Assembly: GCF_018831085.1 (NCBI RefSeq)
Contig: NZ_JAGPNM010000003.1
Span: 372,001-436,000, forward strand
Origin: Rheinheimera oceanensis
GTDB lineage: Bacteria > Pseudomonadota > Gammaproteobacteria > Enterobacterales > Alteromonadaceae
Direction: 5' to 3'
DNA length: 64,000 bases
The position numbers and the translations under genes are program-made. Shown piece after piece: positions 1 to 7,826 of the stretch (within the stretch, counting starts at the first letter, position 1; each line of letters begins with the position of its first letter). Under the pieces are notes generated by a model that saw only the letters and a list, made by a program, of their open reading frames with translations, made no database searches and was not told where the DNA came from.

Positions 1-395
1 TTGTATTTCAGTGCTGTAGCCAGCTCTATTATTACGCCCGTTATTGCCACCAGCCAGATCAGGCCAAACAGCGGCAGGCCCCAGCTGTCGCGTAAATTTA
101 CTAACGTAAATGGGGTATAGGTACCGGCAATAAGAATAAAAATTGCCGCATGGTCAAGCTGCCGTAGCCGGTGTTTAATCTCAATATGGTGAATTGAGTG
201 ATACAGCGTAGAGCTGCTGTATAACAAGATCAGGCTGCTGCCATAAATAATACTGCTAAACAGACGCCAGTTGTCGTTTGCCTGTACAGACAGCTGTAGC
301 ATTAATATCAGTGCTACAACACTGAGTATTGCGCCAATACCGTGGCTTATTGCATGTAACTGTTCTTCGATAGGGGAGTAATGTGTGGTTGTCAT
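1..395 (-). CDS. Hemolysin III family (TrhA/PAQR-type) membrane protein, 3' end outside window
   Basis: This reading frame starts with ATG at 395 and stays open to the window edge, so about 131 N-terminal residues are visible and the C-terminus is missing. The translation begins MTTTHYSPIEEQLHAISHG and contains HGIGAILSVVALILM, STLYHSIHH and DHAAIFILIAGTYTPFTL, the conserved hydrophobic and His/Ser/Asp-bearing segments of the TrhA/YqfA (hemolysin III, PAQR-like) family. At least four membrane helices are visible. Family members are inner-membrane proteins linked to membrane-energetics homeostasis; the hemolysin name is historical. The gene is divergent from the glycosyltransferase at 504. The family call is confident; a precise role cannot be given. 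Confidence 0.85.
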   Translation of the reverse strand, partial: MTTTHYSPIEEQLHAISHGIGAILSVVALILMLQLSVQANDNWRLFSSIIYGSSLILLYSSSTLYHSIHHIEIKHRLRQLDHAAIFILIAGTYTPFTLVNLRDSWGLPLFGLIWLVAITGVIIELATALKY

Positions 396-503
396 ATCAG
401 GTTACCGGCGAGAGTATGCAGCATCTTAGCATGACATTGCCCGCTGCCAAGCTGTTACCGCGTAACAATTACCGTTAGAATGCCAGTTTTTTCCGGAGGT
501 GCT

Positions 504-1763
504 ATGCCCCTTAGCAAGGTGCCATTGTTAATTATAATTGGTTATGTCTGGCCAGAGCCAAACTCATCAGCTGCCGGTTACCGCATGCTGAGTTTAATTA
601 AGCTGTTTCTGGCGCGTGGCTGGCAAGTTCAGTTTGCCAGTGCAGCTGAGCCGGGGCAGCATCGTTATCCGCTGGCAGAGCTGGGTGTAACTGAGCACAG
701 TATCAGTTTAAATGACAGCAGCTTTGAGCACTGGATAAGCCAGCAGGCACCGCAGGCGGTAATGTTTGATCGCTTTATGCTGGAGGAGCAATTTGGCTGG
801 CGCGTCGAACAGGCCTGCCCGCAGGCGCTGCGTATCCTGGATATGGAAGATTGCCATGCGCTGCGTGATGCCCGTCAGCACAGTTTTAATGCCGGTAAGC
901 AAGTGGCCGCTGAGGACTTAAACTCAGAGTTAGCACTGCGTGAAATAGCCGCCATTTACCGCTGTGATATCACGCTGGTCATTTCAGAGTTTGAACTGCA
1001 GTTATTGCAGCAGCACTATAAAGTGCCGCCAGCATTATTGTGTTACTGCCCGTTTTTGCTTGATGAATCACCGTTACAGCCGCTGCCTGATTTTGATATG
1101 CGGCAACACTTTATCGCCATTGGTAACTTCCGTCATGCTCCTAACTGGCACTCAGTATTGTGGCTAAAGCAGGAAATCTGGCCGTTAATCCGCCAACAGC
1201 TGCCGCAGGTAGAGCTGCATATTTATGGCGCTTATCCGCCGCCCAAAGCCACAGCCTTACATAACCCCAGGCAGGGTTTTTTAATTAAGGGCTGGGCGGC
1301 TGATGCCGCGGCAGTTATGCAACAGGCCAGGCTGTGTTTAGCCCCACTGGCTTTTGGTGCCGGCTTAAAAGGTAAACTGCTGGACGCTATGCGCTGCGGT
1401 ACACCCAGTGTGACCACGCCGGTGGGAGCCGAAGGGATGACATTACAGGGTGATTGGGGCGGTGTTATAGCACACGACAGCAGCAGCATTGCCGGGGCTG
1501 CGGTAAGTTTGTATCAGCAGCAGGAGCTTTGGCAACGGGCGCAAGGTAGTGGTTTTGCCATAGTGCAGGAAAAATTTAGCCTGACTCAGCATGAAACACG
1601 TATCTGGCAACAGCTTAACGACGTAATGCAGCAGTTAAAACATCACCGCCAGGCAAATTTTACCGGGCTGATGCTCAGGCATCATAATTATCGCAGTACC
1701 AAATTTATGGGGCAGTGGATTGAAGCAAAAACGCGTCTGGCTGCATTAACACAGCCAGACTGA
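504..1763 (+). CDS. Glycosyltransferase family 1/4-like protein
   Basis: This 419-residue cytosolic protein has a GT-B-like layout. The N-terminal half begins PLLIIIGYVWPEPNSSAAGY, a typical nucleotide-fold start of GT4-type enzymes. The C-terminal half carries HIYGAYPP and a donor-binding stretch LAFGAGLKGKLLDAMRCGTP followed by VGAEGM, as in sugar-nucleotide-dependent transferases. An in-frame ATG exists at 480, but the one at 504 has a good ribosome binding site (GGAGG at 495-499), so 504 is preferred. The stop lies 6 bases from the stop of the convergent gene at 1770. No polysaccharide cluster surrounds it, so donor and acceptor are unknown. Confidence 0.8.
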   Translation: MPLSKVPLLIIIGYVWPEPNSSAAGYRMLSLIKLFLARGWQVQFASAAEPGQHRYPLAELGVTEHSISLNDSSFEHWISQQAPQAVMFDRFMLEEQFGWRVEQACPQALRILDMEDCHALRDARQHSFNAGKQVAAEDLNSELALREIAAIYRCDITLVISEFELQLLQQHYKVPPALLCYCPFLLDESPLQPLPDFDMRQHFIAIGNFRHAPNWHSVLWLKQEIWPLIRQQLPQVELHIYGAYPPPKATALHNPRQGFLIKGWAADAAAVMQQARLCLAPLAFGAGLKGKLLDAMRCGTPSVTTPVGAEGMTLQGDWGGVIAHDSSSIAGAAVSLYQQQELWQRAQGSGFAIVQEKFSLTQHETRIWQQLNDVMQQLKHHRQANFTGLMLRHHNYRSTKFMGQWIEAKTRLAALTQPD

Positions 1764-1769
1764 CGCTGG

Positions 1770-2126
1770 TTAACGATAGCCGCGGGGCTGGCGTTGTTTG
1801 GTGTCCAACCGTGCTGCCCAGATATCAGCTGCAGACTGGCCATCGCCACCTTTAGCCTTGCTGGTTTTCGCTGGCTTGGCAGCAGTTTTTGGGGCCGGAG
1901 CAGCTTTCTTTTCTGCTGCAGGTTTTGCTTTGGTTGTGCTGGCGGTGGTAGCTTTTTCTGCACTGTAGCTGGCACCTAATTCAGCCAGCTCTGCCAGACG
2001 GATATTCTTACCACCGTCTACGCTGAACCAACCGGGCTTTTGTTCCAGTTGCGGTGCTTTACCAAACGCGGCTTTATAGGCTGCGGTAAATTCAGCAACA
2101 ACCTGATCTTTGTCCAATTTACTCAT
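1770..2126 (-). CDS. Small protein with a Lys/Ala/Pro-rich linker, function unknown
   Basis: The 118-residue product has two parts. Residues 1-53 form a compact-looking domain with FTAAYKAAFGKAP, KPGWFSVDGGKNIRLAEL. Residues 55-92 are a low-complexity, strongly basic tract of Lys, Ala, Pro and Thr resembling histone H1 or AlgP-like tails. A short C-terminal segment SAADIWAARL follows. The composition suggests nucleic-acid or polyanion binding by the tail, but this is inference. There is no signal peptide or membrane segment. It is convergent with the glycosyltransferase and divergent from the Nif3-like gene. I do not recognise a named family. Confidence 0.7.
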   Translation of the reverse strand: MSKLDKDQVVAEFTAAYKAAFGKAPQLEQKPGWFSVDGGKNIRLAELAELGASYSAEKATTASTTKAKPAAEKKAAPAPKTAAKPAKTSKAKGGDGQSAADIWAARLDTKQRQPRGYR

Positions 2127-2262
2127 ACGGATCCTTAACAGACATTATTTAAGCAACTAGCTCGCTATTTATACAACATTTTGCCACTGTTAGACAAATG
2201 TGCCTGATTTTTTTAGCTGTTGCAGTACAATGCGGCTATTAACCGCAGCGGAAAACCAGCCG

Positions 2263-3033
2263 ATGATAGAACGCGACCAGTTAGTCAGATTTCTGAACAA
2301 CGAATTACAAAGTGAAAAAATCCGGGATTATTGCCCCAATGGTTTACAGGTAGAGGGTAAAGCCCGGATCAGCCGTGTGGTAACCGGAGTTACCGCCAGC
2401 CAGGCGTTACTTGATGCAGCAGTTGCCGCCAATGCCGATGCAATATTGGTACACCATGGTTATTTCTGGAAAAACGAAACCGCCCAGGTTACCGGTATCA
2501 AAAAGAAACGCCTGCAAACGCTTTTACGCCATGATATTAACTTACTGGCGTATCATTTACCGCTGGATGTTCACCCAGAGCTTGGCAATAACGCGCAATT
2601 AGGCCTGTTACTTAATGCGCAAAATATTAATGCTGTTGCTGCCGCTGAACCAACCGGTGTACTAATGCAGGGCGAGTTGGCAAAGGCACTGGATGTTCCC
2701 CAAATTGCACAGCAACTGGAAAAAACCTTACAGCGCCAGGTATTGCTGCATGCTGTTGATAATAGTATTGCCAGCCATACAGTCAGCAAACTGGCCTGGT
2801 GTACCGGTGGGGGCCAGGGCTATATTGAGCAGGCGGCAGCGGCCGGCGCCCAGCTGTTTATCAGCGGCGAAGTGTCAGAACAAACTATTCATTTGTCACG
2901 TGAGCTGGGCATCCATTTTATTGCCGCCGGTCATCATGCAACAGAGCGTTATGGCATGAAAGCACTGGGCGAATTTATTGCCCGCCAATTGGGGCTTGAA
3001 GTGCAATTTATTGATATTGATAACCCGGCATGA
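2263..3033 (+). CDS. Nif3-like dinuclear metal-centre protein (YbgI type)
   Basis: The 256-residue product aligns along its length with E. coli YbgI, a Nif3/GTP cyclohydrolase I type 2 family protein that forms a toroidal hexamer with a dinuclear metal site. Diagnostic segments are NGLQVEGKARISRVVTGVTA, ILVHHGYFWKNE, YHLPLDVHPELGNNAQL, WCTGGGQGYI, ISGEVSEQTIH and AAGHHATERYGMKAL; the His and Glu residues in these are the metal ligands in the family. Upstream in-frame ATGs at 2200 and 2230 exist, but MIERDQLVRFLNNEL at 2263 matches the usual family start. It overlaps cmoM by 4 bases, so the two are probably co-transcribed. The physiological reaction is unsettled. Confidence 0.9.
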   Translation: MIERDQLVRFLNNELQSEKIRDYCPNGLQVEGKARISRVVTGVTASQALLDAAVAANADAILVHHGYFWKNETAQVTGIKKKRLQTLLRHDINLLAYHLPLDVHPELGNNAQLGLLLNAQNINAVAAAEPTGVLMQGELAKALDVPQIAQQLEKTLQRQVLLHAVDNSIASHTVSKLAWCTGGGQGYIEQAAAAGAQLFISGEVSEQTIHLSRELGIHFIAAGHHATERYGMKALGEFIARQLGLEVQFIDIDNPA

Positions 3034-3797
3034 AACAAAAAACCGATCGTAGCTTTGATGGCATTGCCGCCAAGTTTAGCCGTAATATCTATAACAGTAC
3101 CAAGGGCAAATTGCGTCAGTTGGTGCTGTTGCGTGATTTAGCCGAACTTGAAGTATTGCAACAGCCTTGTCAAATTCTCGATGTTGGCGCAGGCCAGGGC
3201 CAGTTAGCTCTGGCACTGGCAGCACAGGGCCATAGCGTGCATCTGACCGATATTTCTGCCGAGATGTTGCAGCTGGCGCAGCAGCAAGCCACAGAGCAGG
3301 GGCTGACGCAGTTAACCTTCAGCCAGATCGGGCTGGCAGAGCTGGCGGCAACGCATCAACAGCAATACAAGCTGGTATTGTGTCATGCCATGCTGGAATG
3401 GCTGGCCCAGCCAGAGCTGGCTATTGCCCAGCTGCGCAAACTGGTGGCACCTGGCGGGGTGTTGTCTTTAATGTTTTATAACAAAGATGCCAAACGCTTC
3501 GGCAATATTTTGTTTGGTAATTTTGATTATGTTGCGGCAGATTTTCAGGTGAAGAAAAAAGTGAGTTTAAACCCGCAGCACCCGTTACCACCGCAGGATG
3601 TGCTGCGCTGGTGTGAACAGGCCGGTTTTAGCTTACTGGCAAAAACCGGGGTACGCTGTTTTCATGACTACCTGCAAGACCGCAGCCAGCAGCAAAGCCA
3701 TTTTGAACAGCTGCTGGCGTTGGAGTTGCAGTACAACCGCATTGAGCCTTATGCTTCATTGGGCCGTTATCAGCATGTGTTGCTCAGGGCAGTTTAG
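3030..3797 (+). CDS. cmoM: tRNA 5-carboxymethoxyuridine methyltransferase CmoM
   Basis: This 255-residue class I SAM-dependent methyltransferase matches E. coli CmoM (formerly SmtA), which methylates cmo5U34 to mcmo5U34 in tRNA. Visible marks are FDGIAAKFSRNIYNSTKGKL at the N-terminus, the SAM-binding motif DVGAGQGQLALAL, LCHAMLEWLAQPE, GGVLSLMFYN, and KTGVRCFHDYL with LGRYQHVLLR near the end. It overlaps the Nif3-like gene by 4 bases. Its stop codon TAG uses TA from the target duplication of the adjacent MITE and G from the element itself; without the element the frame would end in TAA, so the protein is unchanged. Confidence 0.93.
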   Translation: MKQKTDRSFDGIAAKFSRNIYNSTKGKLRQLVLLRDLAELEVLQQPCQILDVGAGQGQLALALAAQGHSVHLTDISAEMLQLAQQQATEQGLTQLTFSQIGLAELAATHQQQYKLVLCHAMLEWLAQPELAIAQLRKLVAPGGVLSLMFYNKDAKRFGNILFGNFDYVAADFQVKKKVSLNPQHPLPPQDVLRWCEQAGFSLLAKTGVRCFHDYLQDRSQQQSHFEQLLALELQYNRIEPYASLGRYQHVLLRAV

Positions 3798-4059
3798 GGC
3801 GTGTTGACGTTTGTTGGTTGTTTTTGCAGCTGGGTGGCTGGCCTTTATACAAGGCAGAGCTTGTGATGTGTAGTTATTCTACATGAACAAGCGATAACGC
3901 AGTAGAAATGCCAGCCACACGCTGCCCGAAGGGTTCCTCTGGCGGCGCTTTGTTCTTTGTCACTCGTCGTTTATTTAGAATAACTAAACCGCACTCCTCG
4001 TTTCGCGAGCAAAACACCGCCAGAAGAACAAAATCTAACCAGCAAACGTCAACACGCCC
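3797..4059. mobile_element. 263-bp MITE-like element with terminal inverted repeats and TA duplication
   Basis: The ends are near-perfect inverted repeats of about 23 bp: GGGCGTGTTGACGTTTGTTG at 3797-3816 against the reverse complement of the segment ending at 4059, with one mismatch in the continuing TGGTT. The dinucleotide TA lies directly outside both ends (3795-3796 and 4060-4061), as expected for IS630/Tc1-mariner type transposition. Inside are nested inverted repeats: GGTGGCTGGC near 3834 pairs with GCCAGCCACAC near 3909, and AGTTATTCTA near 3873 pairs with TAGAATAACT near 3977. There is no transposase. It sits exactly between the stop codons of convergent cmoM and tamB. Confidence 0.85.
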
Positions 4060-7000
4060 TAATCGAATTCGAATTTGTACAATAAATCCACGGCATTATT
4101 CAGGCTGGTTACGGCTTCGAGATAAAGGCTGCGCATTAAGCGGTAACGCAGAGTAAACTCGCCGATGGCGTTAAAAATGCCGTAACCGTATTTTATCTGC
4201 AGATCGCGTGATAAATAACCGCTCACGGTTACCTGAGAGTCATCTCCGGCGCCGGCGGTATCCAGTGTCAGGTCGCGCACACCGAACACCTCGCCCAGTT
4301 CGCCCACTAAAGCGCCGGTAGACGAAATAGACATGCCGATCAGGCTGGTGGTAAGTGCGGCACCGGTACTGCCGGAATCACTGCCGATATCTCGGCCCAT
4401 AAGCAAATATGCCAGCGCATTAGCCTGCGGTTTGGCCGGTTCAGAGAAAATGGTAATGGTAGGTTCATCGGCCGGGCCGGTAACCCGGATGCCGGCGATA
4501 ACGTCGTCTTCTATGTTGTCAGGGTTTCGGATCGCTTCAACATTTAAAAACGGTTGGTCAGATGGGCCGTTAAAGCTCATTTTGCCCTGCCGGATCAGTA
4601 AATCCTGGCCATAGGCACGGAAAGTACCGTTTTGCAGGTTTACATCGCCGTTTACTGTAGGCTGCTGGTTAGGCTGCTGGCGCACCCTTAAGTTGCCGCT
4701 GAGGCGGGTTTGCAGGCCAAAAGCCGATAATTGCACTCTTCTGCCAAGCACAACATTAATATCAGTTTGCAGGGCAAAAGCGGTTTTTTCTTCTGCCGGT
4801 ATTGGTTGCAAATGTTCATCCAGCAACACCAGATCATTTGATAAGCCAACAGCAGTTTGTGGCAGGCTGTCGATACTGATCCGGGCGGCAGGAATTTGCA
4901 CTGTACCTTTAAGTGATGTCAGGCCTGGCCTGGCGGTCAGGGTTAAATCCGGTGCTACTTGCAGCCGCGCCTGAGGAACTTGCAAACTCAGCTCATCACC
5001 TTTCACTTTAAGTGCGGCCTGCCAGTTATCCAGTTGCGGCCACTGCGCATCGCCATTCAGGTTAATTTCGCCTTTGCTGGTGGTCACCAGGCCTTGCAGT
5101 GTGGCTTGTTGCCCGGCAAATTGCAGTTCTATATTGGCATCTGTAACGTCCAGTGGGGCCTGTTTGCCTGCCAGTTTAAACCCACTTAACGCCAGGTTGC
5201 CGTTAATAGCGGGGTTGGTTAAATCGCCATTAAAGCGTAACTCGCTGTTAAGTATGCCGGCAAGCTCACTGCTTTGTTCCAGCAGTGGTTGTAAAAAGGC
5301 CAGACTGAATTGTTGTAACAGCAGTTTTCCCTCAATGTTGCGCGAGGAAGATTGTACGTCGGTGATGGTGGCTTCAGTTTTTAAACCGGCGCTGTTGTCC
5401 AGTTGCAATTGCACAGCACTGGTTAAAGTATCTTTGGCCAGGCTAGCCTCCAGTTGCCAGCTTTGCCAGCCCAGTGTCAGCGGTTGTTCAATCTGATACT
5501 GCCAGCTGCCGCTGCTGCCATTAAGTTTAACCTGTGCCTGTGGTTGTTTGCCCTGTTGCCAGTTGGCGCTGACTTGCGCATCAGCGCTGCCTTGCAAAGC
5601 CATCAACTGTGGCAAAAAGCCATCCAGCGCCGACAACGTAAATTGCTGCAGGGCAAGGTCCAGCTCTATATGTTCTGCGCTGAGTTTTAGTGGCTTAATG
5701 GCACACAGGTTAGCCGGTTCCTGCTGCCAGCAGTGTGGCTGTACGGTTAGGCGTGCGTTGGCAAAGCGGTAATCCAGAGCTGCGCTGTCAACCAGTTGCC
5801 ATGGCCCCAGCAGGCTGTCTAACTGTGCTGACACCAGCCTGCCTTGCCAGTATTCGCCCGTTTTTAAGCTACCGGTTAAGGCTATGCTGGCATTGTGCTC
5901 GGGGCTGGCCAGCTCCAGTGTCAGTTGGTGGCGCAGCTCTGTGCCGTTAAGGCTCAGGTTTAGCTGGCTGACACTTTGCTGCTGATATTTGCCGTTAGTA
6001 GCTTGTAACGTCAGGGCTGTCGTCAGGTTTTGCTCGCTGCTTAAGCTCAGATCGGTATCCAGCGTTAGCTGCTGCAGGCTGGCGTCCTGCCACTGCAGAT
6101 TGCTGGCATTAAGTGTACCGTTAAGCTGCGGTGTGTCGCGCTTGCCACTAAGCCTGAAGTCTGCACTGATTTCCCCGCCGGCGCCGCTTATTGTTTGCTC
6201 CAGTTCAGGTATGGCAACCTTCATCGCCAGTTGCCATTCTTTATCCAGCGAGCCACTCAGTTGGATCTGGTTTTTGGCATGGCGCAGTGTCAGGCCGGGG
6301 GTGTTTATCTGGTAGTCAGCCTGGCCTGTCAGGTCTGCTGCGCTGAGGCTGCCTTCAAGCAACAGTTTATAGTTGCGCAGTGTGCCGTTAAGTTCCAACT
6401 GCGGTAGCGCCAGTTGCCAGCCGCCTTGTGGTGTCAGGTTGCCGTTTAACTGCATATTGCCATTTAGCTCGCCGCTGTAATCCGGCCAGAACCGGCCTGG
6501 CTGAACTTTTGTTAACTGCAGCTTACCCAGCCAACTTAGTTGCTGTTGCCAGCTCAGTTCTGCCTCGCCACGAAGCTCACCGCCAAGGGTATTAACAATT
6601 AAGCTGTCGAGTGTGACATCAGTTAAGCTGCTGTGGCCGCTCAGCTGTATATCGGCAGCCGGTATTTGCTTACCGCTTAGTGCAACCTGGCTGGAGAAAA
6701 GCAACTGCTCCAGATTGCCGTTTGCTGTCAGGTTCAACTGGCTCAGTTCAATGTCGGCCTGGCCGGAAAGCGGCCATTGCAGCTGAGCAGCATTTAAGCT
6801 GGCCCGCAGCGGCAGGGTGCTGTCCAACAGGTTAAGCCACAATGATGATTCAGCCACAAGCAATTCACTGGCATAGGCTTGCAGCTGTAAATCGGCCAGC
6901 GAGCCATCCAGTGTAACGCGCAACCGTTGGCCTGCCAGTTCGGTGTCCAGTAGCCGTAGCCGCAGATCGGCTTTGAGCGGATAATTGCCGCTTGGCTCTA

Positions 7001-7826
7001 ATCTGGCTGATGCATTTAGCGTGGCCATGGGGTGGCTGATATCCAGCTGGGTCAGGTTTATTTGCTCTGGCGACATTTGCAGGCTGAATGTCAGTTCATT
7101 AATAGTCTGCGGCTCTGGCTGCTGCAGTGTGAAATCTGTCAGACGGAAACGATCCACAAATAAACTCAGCGGCAGCCTGATATCAGTCAGTACCGGTGCC
7201 TGGTAGGCAAAGGGGGCACTGGCTGGTGTATCGCTGCCTGGCGTATTACTGCTTTCTGGCAGGGCCAGCGTTACTTTATGCCAGTGCGGCTGGTTAAGTT
7301 GTACTTTATTGCCCCACAACTGTGCGCCGGTGCTAAATTGTTGCCAGCTTAATGTCGTACCACTTACGGCCACACTGGCGTTATTCAGTTGTAATTGCGT
7401 AATATTAATGGCAAACGGCAGCCATAAACCACTTGTTGGCTCAGGTTCATCCGCCGGGGCTGACGTGTCGGTAGCAGCTATCTCTAGTTGCATGCCTTGT
7501 AACGTTAGTTGCTCAACACAAAGTGTTAAGCGCAAAAAGCAGCCGTTATCAATTTGCAGTGTGCTTTGTTCCAGCGTCAGGCTGGTGCTGGCATCCTGCC
7601 AGCGCAGATCATATAGAGTATTACCGCCCAGTACACTGCCTTCGCTGTGCTCTACACTAAAACCACTAACAAAATGCTGCGCCAGCCACAGGTTAAAACG
7701 TAAACCGGCAGAGGTGTAAAGCAAAGTGAAAAGTAACAGGGTTAATACGGCACACGGGATTAGCAATGTCCAGTTCAGCCATTTTAAGCTGCGTTTTAAC
7801 CAACGCCTGGTAGTATGCCAACTCAT
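4059..7826 (-). CDS. tamB: Translocation and assembly module subunit TamB
   Basis: This is a 1255-residue TamB/AsmA-like protein, the usual size for the family. Residues about 17-40 form a signal anchor (LIPCAVLTLLLFTLLYTS). A very long region rich in alternating hydrophobic beta strands follows, typical of the groove that shuttles phospholipid or helps outer-membrane protein assembly in the periplasm. The C-terminal DUF490 domain contains LNGTFRAYGQDLLIRQGKM, AIRNPDNIEDDVIAGIRVTG, NALAYLLMGRDIG and YLSRDLQIKYGYGIFNAIGE. It overlaps tamA by 4 bases and is surely in the same operon. Its stop TAG borrows bases from the MITE end; the ancestral stop would have been TAA. Confidence 0.95.
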   Translation of the reverse strand: MSWHTTRRWLKRSLKWLNWTLLIPCAVLTLLLFTLLYTSAGLRFNLWLAQHFVSGFSVEHSEGSVLGGNTLYDLRWQDASTSLTLEQSTLQIDNGCFLRLTLCVEQLTLQGMQLEIAATDTSAPADEPEPTSGLWLPFAINITQLQLNNASVAVSGTTLSWQQFSTGAQLWGNKVQLNQPHWHKVTLALPESSNTPGSDTPASAPFAYQAPVLTDIRLPLSLFVDRFRLTDFTLQQPEPQTINELTFSLQMSPEQINLTQLDISHPMATLNASARLEPSGNYPLKADLRLRLLDTELAGQRLRVTLDGSLADLQLQAYASELLVAESSLWLNLLDSTLPLRASLNAAQLQWPLSGQADIELSQLNLTANGNLEQLLFSSQVALSGKQIPAADIQLSGHSSLTDVTLDSLIVNTLGGELRGEAELSWQQQLSWLGKLQLTKVQPGRFWPDYSGELNGNMQLNGNLTPQGGWQLALPQLELNGTLRNYKLLLEGSLSAADLTGQADYQINTPGLTLRHAKNQIQLSGSLDKEWQLAMKVAIPELEQTISGAGGEISADFRLSGKRDTPQLNGTLNASNLQWQDASLQQLTLDTDLSLSSEQNLTTALTLQATNGKYQQQSVSQLNLSLNGTELRHQLTLELASPEHNASIALTGSLKTGEYWQGRLVSAQLDSLLGPWQLVDSAALDYRFANARLTVQPHCWQQEPANLCAIKPLKLSAEHIELDLALQQFTLSALDGFLPQLMALQGSADAQVSANWQQGKQPQAQVKLNGSSGSWQYQIEQPLTLGWQSWQLEASLAKDTLTSAVQLQLDNSAGLKTEATITDVQSSSRNIEGKLLLQQFSLAFLQPLLEQSSELAGILNSELRFNGDLTNPAINGNLALSGFKLAGKQAPLDVTDANIELQFAGQQATLQGLVTTSKGEINLNGDAQWPQLDNWQAALKVKGDELSLQVPQARLQVAPDLTLTARPGLTSLKGTVQIPAARISIDSLPQTAVGLSNDLVLLDEHLQPIPAEEKTAFALQTDINVVLGRRVQLSAFGLQTRLSGNLRVRQQPNQQPTVNGDVNLQNGTFRAYGQDLLIRQGKMSFNGPSDQPFLNVEAIRNPDNIEDDVIAGIRVTGPADEPTITIFSEPAKPQANALAYLLMGRDIGSDSGSTGAALTTSLIGMSISSTGALVGELGEVFGVRDLTLDTAGAGDDSQVTVSGYLSRDLQIKYGYGIFNAIGEFTLRYRLMRSLYLEAVTSLNNAVDLLYKFEFD

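Noticed and set aside
3908..4156. 82-codon frame running through the MITE
   Set aside because: It crosses the element end into tamB antisense and has no family match; the inverted repeats explain the sequence.
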